Source: Candidatus Saccharimonadota bacterium
GTDB taxonomy: Bacteria > Patescibacteriota > Saccharimonadia > Saccharimonadales > UBA4665
Direction: 5' to 3'
NCBI GenBank assembly: GCA_027365445.1
Contig: DAHXNJ010000064.1
Coordinates: 1-33,867, forward strand
Length of the DNA stretch: 33,867 nt
Part shown: positions 23,023-31,134 of the stretch, piece after piece
Layout of the letters: each line of letters opens with the position of its first letter
How positions within the stretch are numbered: position 1 is the first letter of the stretch
The notes under the pieces: generated by a model
Database searches by the model: none
Told to the model about the DNA's origin: nothing
What the model saw: only the letters and a program-made list of their open reading frames with translations
Program-made: the position numbers and the translations under genes

Positions 23023-23499
23023 TTAAAATTCTGCCGTTATTAAATTTTTGTAATCAATCTTATTTTCTACCACTACCTTTAAAGAGTTTAAGTCCATCTT
23101 TAGTTCATTATTGGCTAGTCGGGTTAATACGGGGGTAGTTAATCCTAGGATTTGACTCTTAGTTATGATATCGACTTTTAGTTTTAGAATAGTGTAGATA
23201 TTTCTAGATCGTTTAAGATTATAGATTTGCTTATATTTAATTAAGCCAAAACTATTTTCAAAAACTATTTTTTTGTCTTCTATGTAATCCGTTACAGTGT
23301 TGTTACTTTTAATGCTAATGTTTTTTAAAATTACGCTTTCAGATTCAAATTGACTATTTAATTTTAGCGGTTTATCGCTTGATAGACTTCTAAGAGAAGG
23401 ATTCCATAAATAAAAATATTTAGGTTGAGAGATGTATTTAAAAACATCTTTTGGTTCTGCTTTAATGGTAATCGATGAGGAAGCGGTTATTTTGTGCAT
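23023..23499 (-). CDS. SRPBCC/polyketide-cyclase-like protein
   Basis: The 158-aa soluble protein begins with the pattern ASSSITIKAEPKDVFKYISQP followed by YFYLWNPSLRSL, as in START/SRPBCC domains that bind hydrophobic ligands in a deep cavity. The beta strands continue to about residue 120 and a long C-terminal helix (ANNELKMDLNSLKVVVE) closes the fold. The ligand is unknown. A TATCAT box lies 6 nt before the ATG, and a possible GAAGGGAA lies 13 nt away, so it may be leaderless. It stands alone. Confidence 0.75.
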   Translation of the reverse strand: MHKITASSSITIKAEPKDVFKYISQPKYFYLWNPSLRSLSSDKPLKLNSQFESESVILKNISIKSNNTVTDYIEDKKIVFENSFGLIKYKQIYNLKRSRNIYTILKLKVDIITKSQILGLTTPVLTRLANNELKMDLNSLKVVVENKIDYKNLITAEF

Positions 23500-23656
23500 G
23501 TCTTTATGATACTTCCCTTCTAATCATCAAGAATCTTATGCTTTAGATCCACTCAACATCTTTATTGATATATTATATTACGATTTTAATGAGTATAAAT
23601 TTTTATATAATATTGGCGATATATATTACTAAAATTTACTTTTTGTAATATTAAGG

Positions 23657-24958
23657 TTATTTTCGATCATTTATATTTTCAATTATGGACTTATAGAAAT
23701 AAGCGCTTGGGCGTGGTTTTCTCTCCATTGTTTGTCGGTCGATTTCTATTAAGCCAAATTTAGGCCACCAACCACTATTCCACTCAAAATTATCCATCAG
23801 ACTCCAATGAAGATAGCCTCTTATGTCTATGTCTTCATTAATTGCTTTTTGAATTGATGTTAAAGTTTTGGCAATAAACCATGAACGATAAGTATCTTTT
23901 GCATCGGCTAATCCGTTTTCGGTAATAATTATCGGCTTTTTATAATGGGCTAAGCCTTTTAATACCCGATACATGCTATCTGGATTAAGATACCATCCCA
24001 TGTCTGATCTTGGTTCTTTAGTATCGTTTTTAAAAAAGCCAAGGTTTGTTACGCAGTGCATATAGTGGTTGAGGGCAATAAAATCAGTTTGGTCTATGGT
24101 AGCTTCATAAAACCAACTATTGACTAGTTTTTCGCCAGTCCATGCAAGTAACTTATTGATTTGGAAGAATGAACCATTTCTTGGCTCAAAGTCAGTGTAA
24201 TTAACGGTTGATGATACAAGGGCGTTGTTATCGATGTCCTTAATTGTTTGATAGCCAATTTTATGAGCTTTAATTAGGTTTTTTTGGACTTTTCTATAGG
24301 TCAAAGGGTTGGTTTTATTCGGAGGCCATTCCCCTGTTATGTAGCTTCCACCAGCATAAACGTTAGGCTCATTAATTATTAGATAATGAATGCCCTTGTT
24401 TTTAGGCATTACACTAATTGCTTGATTAACATATTCATTAAAAAGATGAGGAGTTGACGAATTTTCCCAACCACCTATTTCGGATAACCAGATAGGATTT
24501 GTAAAATGATGGAGGGTTATAAAAGGAGTTATTCCTTTATCGATACAATATTCGGTATATTGTCGGTAGTGATCAAGAGACTTTTCATCAAAAGTCTTGG
24601 CATTGGGCTGGATACGTGACCATTCCAAAGAGTATCTTAATGCATTAAAACCAAAAGATTTTGCGAGGTCAATATCTTCCCTCCATCTGTTCCAATGATC
24701 TACTGCTCTGCCCGATAGGTAGTTATTAGGATTGGCTGCTAGTAGTTTTTGATCCTCCCAGTTAGGAGGAGGTCCATTAGTATAGAACTTATTTGCTGAA
24801 GGATTAGTGGCTAGTTGGGTATAGTTATGTTTTTCCCAAATAGTCCAGTCATTATTATTATTACCTTCAACTTGATGAGCGGCAGTAGCGGCGCCCCACA
24901 AAAAATCTGAAGGAAGATTTAAGATTGGTAAATTTGGTTGCTCTATGCCATTGGTCAT
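23657..24958 (-). CDS. GH1 family beta-glycosidase
   Basis: The 433-aa TIM-barrel enzyme hydrolyses beta-glucosides or related sugars by a retaining mechanism. LPSDFLWGAATAAHQVEG is the family N-terminal signature, acid/base Glu197 is in IINEPNV, nucleophile Glu347 in IITENGLAD, and WSLMDNFEW (386-393) binds sugar. There is no signal peptide, so it works on imported oligosaccharides or phosphosugars. It starts exactly one base after the TAA of the 147-aa Cys-cluster gene (TAAATG), implying coupled translation. Confidence 0.93.
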   Translation of the reverse strand: MTNGIEQPNLPILNLPSDFLWGAATAAHQVEGNNNNDWTIWEKHNYTQLATNPSANKFYTNGPPPNWEDQKLLAANPNNYLSGRAVDHWNRWREDIDLAKSFGFNALRYSLEWSRIQPNAKTFDEKSLDHYRQYTEYCIDKGITPFITLHHFTNPIWLSEIGGWENSSTPHLFNEYVNQAISVMPKNKGIHYLIINEPNVYAGGSYITGEWPPNKTNPLTYRKVQKNLIKAHKIGYQTIKDIDNNALVSSTVNYTDFEPRNGSFFQINKLLAWTGEKLVNSWFYEATIDQTDFIALNHYMHCVTNLGFFKNDTKEPRSDMGWYLNPDSMYRVLKGLAHYKKPIIITENGLADAKDTYRSWFIAKTLTSIQKAINEDIDIRGYLHWSLMDNFEWNSGWWPKFGLIEIDRQTMERKPRPSAYFYKSIIENINDRK

Positions 24959-25402
24959 TTATGACACTAATGGTGTTTTTAATACTTGTTCTGCATATTC
25001 ATTTTGGCAACGTTCAAGTTCATTAGGAAGAATGAGGCTAGGTGTTGGTTTTTCTAGTTGAAAAAATTTATCAATAAGCCATTTTGCAAACCTATTTCTA
25101 TTTTGATGCATTTCATATGCCGGATTAGGAACAATAATTGGAGCTTCCGTACTAGTTCCGTCACAAGTATTTACCGCTCCTTGAAATAAACTTACAAGGT
25201 TAATCTTTTCATCGTACCATTTCTTAAAGTCACCTAAGTTATATGCTTCAACATAAATGCTTTTATTTCCTATTGCCCTTGGTGACGAAAGATTTTCGCG
25301 CATAATTTTATTGATTTTATTTGTTGCTTGACCGCTTGCAATAAGTTGATTTAACGGACAGTGATTGCAAGATTTACATTCAATTTTTGGTGCTTCTATC
25401 AT
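24959..25402 (-). CDS. 147-aa protein with N-terminal CxxCxxC cluster, coupled to the GH1 gene
   Basis: Cys9, Cys12 and Cys15 (IECKSCNHCPLNQ) form a tight cluster, with Cys80 and Cys132 further on; the set could bind zinc or an iron-sulfur cluster. The rest is mixed helix and strand (VEAYNLGDFKKWYDEKI) without membrane segments. I do not recognise the family. Its stop abuts the GH1 start, so it likely acts in the same pathway, perhaps as a small sugar-modifying or regulatory protein (inference). No clear ribosome site. Confidence 0.6.
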   Translation of the reverse strand: MIEAPKIECKSCNHCPLNQLIASGQATNKINKIMRENLSSPRAIGNKSIYVEAYNLGDFKKWYDEKINLVSLFQGAVNTCDGTSTEAPIIVPNPAYEMHQNRNRFAKWLIDKFFQLEKPTPSLILPNELERCQNEYAEQVLKTPLVS

Positions 25403-25469
25403 AATTTGATGTTAACATAAAAATAACCTGATATCTAAATAATTATCTATAGTTATTTATGTAAGTGAA

Positions 25470-25875
25470 GTATTAATACCTAGATACAAAATTATTTGGT
25501 ATGACGAACCTGGACCGGTTTTGTTCATTAAGTACTTAGTTGGTAAGGCAGGTATTGCTTTTAAGGAATATAAGTTTAGGAGCATGTGTATCGGATCTGC
25601 ATTAGGCGAGATTGAAAATAAGCAAAAAGACGGACGATTAATTAGGGTCGGAGCGTTTATGAGAAAGAGTCATTTGGATGAGCTGCCGAAGTTATTTAAT
25701 ATCTTAAAGGGTGAAATGAGTTTAGTTGGCCCAAGACCACTTAAGAACTATTGACGAATTAGAATCCGATAAAGAATATATAAGCAAAAGAAGTTTTATT
25801 TTAGATATAAAGATAATTTTACAATCAATTTTTGGAACAATTAGCCAGAATCATAAAAGTGGGTACCATAAATGA
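25470..25875 (+). pseudogene. Broken bacterial sugar-transferase gene (undecaprenyl-phosphate glycosyl-1-phosphate transferase family)
   Basis: Homology begins near PRYKIIWYDEPGPVLFIK and runs through YKFRSM, RLIRVGAFMRKSHLDELPKL and FNILKGEMSLVGPRPL, all hallmarks of the catalytic domain of WcaJ/WbaP-type enzymes that start glycan synthesis on a lipid carrier. There is no N-terminal membrane anchor and no good start codon. After GPRPL (about 25743) an extra A shifts the frame; in the next frame RTIDELESDKEYISK and RSFILDIKIILQSIF continue, ending at TGA 25875. The canonical stretch between, usually containing a PGITG motif, is missing. It is a decayed remnant with N-terminal loss, frameshift and an internal deletion. 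Confidence 0.75.
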
Positions 25876-25899
25876 AGTCAATTTAACTGAAAGCAAAAA

Positions 25900-26172
25900 T
25901 TATTTTTTAATAGTACTTTTTTTGATTGGTTTTTGTTTATTCTGCTTGTATTTTTGAACAGCTAAAATGGTCCAAAAAACTGTGTTTAAGCCTGCAGATA
26001 CCGCTGCTATAGGAAGTGATAAGGTAATATATGTAATGGCGATGCTGAAGGCTACCAAACCAGTTAGTATACTTGTCCATATTTCTGGCTTATCTTTACT
26101 AAATACGGATGGCAATAGGGCAATAATAAAAATTATTTGTCCTAAAGTCAGAATTATTTCTTGCCATTTCAT
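25900..26172 (-). CDS. Small three-helix membrane protein
   Basis: The 90-aa protein has three hydrophobic segments (about 6-22, 31-50 and 52-72) and a strongly basic tail (KYKQNKQKPIKKSTIKK). No family is recognised; such proteins often join membrane complexes. No strong ribosome site precedes the ATG. It sits between the sugar-transferase remnant and the divergent SDR gene. Confidence 0.6.
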   Translation of the reverse strand: MKWQEIILTLGQIIFIIALLPSVFSKDKPEIWTSILTGLVAFSIAITYITLSLPIAAVSAGLNTVFWTILAVQKYKQNKQKPIKKSTIKK

Positions 26173-26254
26173 AGTTTTTTAGATCTTTATTGAAATATCT
26201 AGCGATTTGCTTATGGTTACTGTATCATAAAAATTAAAAGATAGATAAATAAAT

Positions 26255-26262
26255 GGGGGGGG
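26255..26262 (+). promoter_or_regulatory. G8 tract acting as the ribosome-binding site of the SDR gene
   Basis: Eight consecutive G residues end 5 nt before the GTG start, in an otherwise AT-rich genome. The tract can pair with the anti-Shine-Dalgarno, and its length could vary by slippage, changing translation of the SDR gene. Confidence 0.4.
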
Positions 26263-26267
26263 CATAA

Positions 26268-27050
26268 GTGAATATTTCTTTAGAAGGTAAAAGAGCCCTA
26301 GTCACTGGCGGAAATAGTGGTATTGGTGCATCAATTGCTCATGAATTAGCTAATGCCGGCGCTAAAGTAGCAATTAACTATTTATCGCATGAAGAAGTAG
26401 CGCAACAAATGGCTCAAGCTATATGGGATAAAGGCGGTGATGCAATAATAATTAAGGCCGATATATCTAATCAAAAATCAGTTGATTTGATGTTTCAGAA
26501 AATGGATGAAACTTGGGGAGGCGTTGATATATTAATAAATAATGCTGGAATTGATGGAGCTTATGCGACTGCTTGGGACTCCGATATCGATAAATGGAAA
26601 CAAGTTATAGATATAAATTTATTAGGTTCGTTTTATTGCTCAAAACAAGCTTTATCAAGAATGGTTAAACAAAAACAAGGAGTCATATTATCGACCTCTT
26701 CTGTTCATGAGATTATTGCTTGGACTGGCCATAGCGCCTATACCGCCAGTAAGGCTGCACTTTCAATGTTAACCAAGACAATCGCTCAGGAGGCAGCACC
26801 ATATAATGTAAGGGTTCTAGCCCTTGCACCTGGAGCTGTTAAGACTACTATTAATGAAAATGTTTGGGATAATGAAAAAGGCTTAAAGGATTTATTAGAA
26901 AAAATACCTATGGGTAGAATTGGAGAACCTGAAGAGATTGCTAAGATGGCCGTGGTTTTAGTATCGGATGTTGCGTCTTATGTTACTGGTAGAACTATTT
27001 TTGTTGATGGCGGGATGACAGATTATCCTGAATTTGCTCATGGCGGATAG
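26268..27050 (+). CDS. SDR family oxidoreductase (glucose 1-dehydrogenase-like)
   Basis: A 260-aa classical short-chain dehydrogenase: cofactor motif TGGNSGIGASIA (13-24), NNAGID, catalytic Ser and Tyr-x3-Lys (SAYTASKAA) and the C-terminal LVSDVASYVTGRTIFVDGG. The overall pattern is that of the glucose 1-dehydrogenase / 3-oxoacyl reductase-like subgroup. It starts with GTG; the ribosome site is a run of eight G (26255-26262). A GH15 glucoamylase gene follows 26 nt later, so it may oxidise the glucose released (inference; SDR substrate cannot be read from sequence). Confidence 0.88.
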   Translation: MNISLEGKRALVTGGNSGIGASIAHELANAGAKVAINYLSHEEVAQQMAQAIWDKGGDAIIIKADISNQKSVDLMFQKMDETWGGVDILINNAGIDGAYATAWDSDIDKWKQVIDINLLGSFYCSKQALSRMVKQKQGVILSTSSVHEIIAWTGHSAYTASKAALSMLTKTIAQEAAPYNVRVLALAPGAVKTTINENVWDNEKGLKDLLEKIPMGRIGEPEEIAKMAVVLVSDVASYVTGRTIFVDGGMTDYPEFAHGG

Positions 27051-27076
27051 GCAGGATAAGGAAAGGAGGTATTTTA

Positions 27077-29464
27077 GTGTCTGAAGTTAAGGTTGCTCCA
27101 GGGGCTCCAGGAGATAAACCGTTTTGGTCTCCAGGACCTAAAAGTGCGGTAGGTACAGCGATTAGTAGTGATAGTAATGTATGGTTTTCAGTAAGTCATG
27201 GAATTATAAATGAGGTTTATTTTCCTCGAAATGATACTCCAGCCATTAAAGATATGGGTTTTATTATTACCGATGGAATAAGTTATTTTTCGGAAGAAAA
27301 AACAGATAGCGAATCAAAAGTAGAATGGGAAGTACCCGGAATACCCCTCTTTAAGGTAACTAATAAAAGTACTGATGGGTGTTATGTTATTGAAAAAACT
27401 GTTTTAACAGATCCTTATCGTGATTCGATGGTTCAACAAACGACCATACAATGGGAAGAACAGTCTATAGATAAAATAAAACTCTATAATTTATTGGCAC
27501 CCCACTTAGGTAACAAAGGTCAAGATAATTCAGCATGGGTTATTCATAAAAAAGGTATAGAAATACTGGTGGCTAAACGAGAGGATAGTGCTCTGGCCAT
27601 GGTATGTTCCCTTCCATTTATCAATTCTTCGGTAGGATATGTAGGAATATCTGATGGATGGCAAGACCTTCATGCGCATAAAAAAATGGACTGGAATTAT
27701 GAAGAAGCTACTAATGGTAATGTTGCCTTATGCGGCGAAATAGATATAAGCTCAAATAAGAGCTTTACCTTAGTTTTGGGTTTTGGTAGTGATATTGATT
27801 CGGCAATTAAAAATGCGCTAGATAGCTTGCATGATGGCTTTGATAAGATAAAAGCAAGTTATATTAAGGGCTGGAAAGATTGGCATGATAGAGGGTCAAG
27901 AAATGATCTTATTTCAGATTTTGAGCTTAATAGTGTCGCTGTCTTAAAGACTCATGAATCTAAGAATCCTAATGGTGGTATTATAGCGGGTTTGGCAAGT
28001 CCTTGGGGCTATAGTCGTAGTGATGATGACCCTATTGGTTATCATATAGTATGGACTAGAGATATGGTGGAAGTTGCCGGAGGTCTGTTAGCAGCGGGAA
28101 GATATGATGACATTAGGGATATGATTGGCTATCTGGATTCAACTCAACAAATAGATGGTCATTGGCCGCAAAATATGTGGCTTAGTGGTGAGTCTTACTG
28201 GAATGGAGTCCAGATGGATGAAACGGCTTTGCCAATATTGTTAATTAATTTAGCTAGAAGAGAGGGAGCTATTAATGACAATGATGTATTAGATTTTTGG
28301 CCAATGGCCAAAAAAGCCGCTGGATATATTGTTCGAAATGGTCCAGTTACTAGGCAAGACAGATGGGAGGAAGATCCAGGATATACTCCTTTTACGCTAT
28401 CTTGTGAGATAGCTGCTTTGCTAGCCGCCGCCGATTTTTCAGAGTTGAATCAAGAAAAAGATGTGGCTTTGTATTTACGTCAAACAGCAGATAATTGGCA
28501 TGATGCATTAGACAGGTGGATGTTTACTATGGATAGCGAATGGACAAAAGAATATGGAGTAGATGGTTATTATGAAAGGATTGCTTTGGTAGATAGAGCA
28601 ATAGTCTCTAGATTCCAAAATACCGTTCATGTAAAGAATGTTCCGGTTGAAGACTCGATGTTAAAAGCTGCTCATTTAATTAGTCCGGATGCTTTAGCTT
28701 TGGTTCGTTTCGGACTTCGCCGAGCCGATGATCCAAGAATTCTTAACACTATTTTATTAATCGATAAGTTACTTAAGATAGATACCCCAAGCGGTACAAC
28801 ATGGCATCGATATAATGATGATGGTTATGGCGAACAATTAGATGGTAGTGCGTTTAATGGTACGGGTATTGGTAGAGGGTGGCCTTTATTAAGTGGTGAA
28901 CGTGGTCATTATGAGTTAGCTAAGGGTAATCCGCAAGAGGCCACAAACTTACTTCAATATATGCAAAATTTTGCTTGTGAATCATCGTTGATTCCTGAAC
29001 AAGTCTGGGACTCTTCACCGATACCGGAATTTGAGTTGGAACTAGGGCGACCATCCGGTTCAGCTATGCCTCTGGCATGGGCGCATGCAGAATACTTGAA
29101 ATTAGCCCGCTCTATAAAAGATGGTAAAATTTTTGATTTACCTGATCAAACTGTTCAGCGGTACTTAGTTAATGAGACCGAATCATCTTTGCGCTCTTGG
29201 AGATTTAATCACAAGATAAAGAATATGGAAGTAGGTAAGAAATTGAGAGTTGAAACGCTTGCTTCGGCAAGTGTTCATTGGACTCATGATGGCTGGAATA
29301 CAAGTCATGATCAAGTTTGTCTTAATAGCGGTTTAGGCGTATTTTATGCTGATTTAGATACAGATAAACTAGTCCCAGGAACGATTGTTACTTTTACTTT
29401 TTATTGGGAAAACGCAGATCACTGGGAGGGAGTAGACTACTCTGTTGATATTAGTATTAAATAG
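27077..29464 (+). CDS. GH15 family glucoamylase (glucan 1,4-alpha-glucosidase)
   Basis: A 795-aa enzyme that releases beta-glucose from the ends of alpha-glucans. An N-terminal beta-sandwich (about 1-270) precedes an (alpha/alpha)6 barrel. Motifs: VWTRDMVEVAGGL (325-337), DGHWPQNMWLSG, general acid Glu431/432 in RWEEDPGYTPFT, and general base Glu641 in IPEQVWD, the spacing expected of bacterial GH15. A C-terminal beta domain (about 695-795, ending EGVDYSVDISIK) may bind carbohydrate. There is no signal peptide, so storage or imported glucans inside the cell are the likely substrates. The start is GTG behind a strong AAGGAGG. It is the second gene of an SDR-GH15 unit. Confidence 0.93.
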   Translation: MSEVKVAPGAPGDKPFWSPGPKSAVGTAISSDSNVWFSVSHGIINEVYFPRNDTPAIKDMGFIITDGISYFSEEKTDSESKVEWEVPGIPLFKVTNKSTDGCYVIEKTVLTDPYRDSMVQQTTIQWEEQSIDKIKLYNLLAPHLGNKGQDNSAWVIHKKGIEILVAKREDSALAMVCSLPFINSSVGYVGISDGWQDLHAHKKMDWNYEEATNGNVALCGEIDISSNKSFTLVLGFGSDIDSAIKNALDSLHDGFDKIKASYIKGWKDWHDRGSRNDLISDFELNSVAVLKTHESKNPNGGIIAGLASPWGYSRSDDDPIGYHIVWTRDMVEVAGGLLAAGRYDDIRDMIGYLDSTQQIDGHWPQNMWLSGESYWNGVQMDETALPILLINLARREGAINDNDVLDFWPMAKKAAGYIVRNGPVTRQDRWEEDPGYTPFTLSCEIAALLAAADFSELNQEKDVALYLRQTADNWHDALDRWMFTMDSEWTKEYGVDGYYERIALVDRAIVSRFQNTVHVKNVPVEDSMLKAAHLISPDALALVRFGLRRADDPRILNTILLIDKLLKIDTPSGTTWHRYNDDGYGEQLDGSAFNGTGIGRGWPLLSGERGHYELAKGNPQEATNLLQYMQNFACESSLIPEQVWDSSPIPEFELELGRPSGSAMPLAWAHAEYLKLARSIKDGKIFDLPDQTVQRYLVNETESSLRSWRFNHKIKNMEVGKKLRVETLASASVHWTHDGWNTSHDQVCLNSGLGVFYADLDTDKLVPGTIVTFTFYWENADHWEGVDYSVDISIK

Positions 29465-29496
29465 ATTCTTTAGGCCCAGTTTTTGGTAGGATGATA

Positions 29497-29502
29497 TATA
29501 AT
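29497..29502 (+). promoter_or_regulatory. -10 box of the ABM-domain gene, leaderless layout
   Basis: Perfect TATAAT, 6 nt before the ATG at 29509. The in-frame ATG at 29491 lies upstream of it and is therefore an unlikely start. Confidence 0.45.
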
Positions 29503-29508
29503 AAAGTC

Positions 29509-29805
29509 ATGGTAACAAAAGCTATTTTTGCTAAGATCATAGCTAAAGAAGGCAAAGAGAAGGAAGTTGAAGAATTCTTACGTAGTGCTAGGGGCTTAAT
29601 TCTCGAAGAAGAAGGTACTATTAACTGGTATGCGGTTAAAATTAGCGAACTAGAGTATGGAATATTTGACACTTTTCAGGATAATAGCGGCAGATTAGAG
29701 CATTTGCACGGTAAAGTCGCTAAGGCCTTAATGGAGCGAGCTCCTGATCTCTTTAACAAGGCTCCTAGTATAGAACAATTTGATATTATCGCTGACAACA
29801 ATTAA
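29509..29805 (+). CDS. Antibiotic biosynthesis monooxygenase (ABM)-domain protein
   Basis: From ATG 29509 the protein is 98 aa, a ferredoxin-like dimeric alpha/beta fold: KAIFAKIIAKEGKEKEVEEF, EEGTINWYAVKI and YGIFDTFQDNSGRLEHLHG are the conserved strands and helix of ABM/YgiN-like proteins, which act as quinol monooxygenases or heme-degrading enzymes. The His of HLHG is typical. The start is set by the -10 box 6 nt upstream, with no ribosome site. It stands alone between the GH15 gene and the convergent HAM1 gene. Confidence 0.8.
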   Translation: MVTKAIFAKIIAKEGKEKEVEEFLRSARGLILEEEGTINWYAVKISELEYGIFDTFQDNSGRLEHLHGKVAKALMERAPDLFNKAPSIEQFDIIADNN

Positions 29806-29832
29806 ATCGGCTTTTAGTTACTTACTATCAGA

Positions 29833-30375
29833 CTATTCGTTAATAAGGAAGTTTTTAATTTCAGCAAGTGGTTTAATTTTAAAATAAGTAGATTTATATT
29901 GCTTATTGTTTAAACTTGCTCTGGTAATATCATAACCATTGGCTATGAATATCTTGTCCCAACCATAGCCATTATCTCCTGATGGATGATCGGCAATTTG
30001 TCCATCTAGTTTTCCTTTAAAGAAAGTAAAGTCCATACCGTCATAGTAAGCAAAAACGCATTTTGCTATAGCTTCCCGATTAAAGCTATCTAGTGATCGA
30101 CAAATTTTTTCTAATGGTAGTTCATCAATATAAAATTTAATGAAAGTACCGGGTAAACGACCAAAAGCTTTAAACTCTAGGGAGACATCTTCTACTAAGA
30201 TGGGTGATCTAAGATGCTTATAGGCAATGACAGCTTTGTGTTTTACTACTTCGATTAAATCTAATGATTGTATCTCTTGTTGTTGAATATCTTTATGTTT
30301 AATTTCTATCCCAATATATTTCGCTAGGTATTTGGCTTTATCAATATTCCCAGTTATGTATGTTACGTCTCTCAT
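29833..30375 (-). CDS. HAM1/RdgB-like non-canonical purine NTP pyrophosphatase
   Basis: The 180-aa enzyme removes deaminated nucleotides (ITP, XTP) from the pool. YITGNIDKAKYLAKY is the N-terminal signature (usually TGNxxK), LVEDVSLEFKAFGRLPGTF the substrate loop (usually EDSGLEVDAL, here altered), and GDNGYGWDKIFI the late motif (usually GxGYDPIF, here with Trp). The changed loops suggest a divergent specificity. A TATAAT box 8 nt before the ATG and no ribosome site indicate a leaderless message. It is downstream of the coiled-coil gene but has its own promoter. Confidence 0.85.
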   Translation of the reverse strand: MRDVTYITGNIDKAKYLAKYIGIEIKHKDIQQQEIQSLDLIEVVKHKAVIAYKHLRSPILVEDVSLEFKAFGRLPGTFIKFYIDELPLEKICRSLDSFNREAIAKCVFAYYDGMDFTFFKGKLDGQIADHPSGDNGYGWDKIFIANGYDITRASLNNKQYKSTYFKIKPLAEIKNFLINE

Positions 30376-30383
30376 GTGGCTGT

Positions 30384-30389
30384 ATTATA
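30384..30389 (-). promoter_or_regulatory. -10 box of the HAM1-like gene
   Basis: Perfect TATAAT on the minus strand, 8 nt before the ATG at 30375. Confidence 0.45.
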
Positions 30390-30409
30390 TATCTTTTACT
30401 TAGTTTGTA

Positions 30410-30685
30410 TTATTCATTGCTTGAGTTATTCTCATCAAGGAACATCTTTTGCAATTTCTCTGTTCTAATTTTTATTAGTTGTAGCTCACTATTAATGAGA
30501 CCAGTAGATAATTTTATGAGCCCCATGTCGTATTCAATTCTCTCTAGTCTTTCAGCTAGGAGAGATATTTTATTAAAATTTTCTTTATGACTTGAAAGTA
30601 ATTCTAGTATTTTATGAATATCCTCTTGCATAGAAACATAAAGTATATTTATTCTTTTGAGTAATTCGTCAGGATTATTTTTCAT
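30410..30685 (-). CDS. 91-aa coiled-coil protein
   Basis: A soluble, helical protein (MKNNPDELLKRINILY to KMFLDENNSSNE) with heptad-like Leu/Ile spacing through about residues 20-80, including AERLERIEYDMGLIKLS. No catalytic motif or family is recognised; an oligomerising or scaffold role is possible. A TATAAT box lies 6 nt before the ATG with no ribosome site, again the leaderless layout. It sits between the 94-aa Cys protein and the HAM1 gene. Confidence 0.6.
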   Translation of the reverse strand: MKNNPDELLKRINILYVSMQEDIHKILELLSSHKENFNKISLLAERLERIEYDMGLIKLSTGLINSELQLIKIRTEKLQKMFLDENNSSNE

Positions 30686-30691
30686 ACTTTG

Positions 30692-30697
30692 ATTATA
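30692..30697 (-). promoter_or_regulatory. -10 box of the coiled-coil gene
   Basis: Perfect TATAAT on the minus strand, 6 nt before the ATG at 30685. Confidence 0.45.
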
Positions 30698-30772
30698 TAA
30701 TTAAAGGATATAAAAATATCTTGCTAGTGCTTTGTTATTAATAACTATTTAATATTATAAATTAATAATAGT

Positions 30773-31057
30773 TCAAGACTTACTTCTTAAGCTAAGTACA
30801 TTTTTATCTAGTTCTTCCCTAGTTAAAGTGCATCCTGCGAGTCCAAGTAGATGATAGATTCTATCTTTGATGTCGGTAGAGATAATAATTTGTCTATCCA
30901 TTACTGAATCTATCGCCTCACCTCTTTTTATAGATTCGAATCCTATGTTCGCTAAACGATCTTCGGCCAATAAGATTTTCTTAAGGCTATAGCTACAGAT
31001 GGCTTGTTTATGCCAATTATCAATACAATATTCGCATCTTTTTATGCTATTTTCCAT
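30773..31057 (-). CDS. 4-Cys mini-protein, copy 1 (paralogue of the gene at 33.5-33.8 kb)
   Basis: The 94-aa protein has Cys8 and Cys11 (IKRCEYCID), Cys21 (AICSYS) and Cys75 in LAGCTLTREELDKNV. The 83-aa protein at the other end of the MarR operon has Cys8, Cys11, Cys21 and Cys66 in the same contexts, with shared IKRCE.C, LxxIG, D..R.I and GC(T/S)LTRxE(L/F)DxN. Four conserved Cys suggest a zinc site or a redox switch, and LTRxE(L/F)D may form a helix or a binding edge. No named family is recognised. It lies 78 nt past the MFS exporter stop, same strand. Confidence 0.65.
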   Translation of the reverse strand: MENSIKRCEYCIDNWHKQAICSYSLKKILLAEDRLANIGFESIKRGEAIDSVMDRQIIISTDIKDRIYHLLGLAGCTLTREELDKNVLSLRSKS

Positions 31058-31134
31058 AATTAAATAACCTTAAAATTCTTAAATTATTTTAACAAAAAAT
31101 AAGTATGACCTTTTAATAAATTATTTATAGACAT

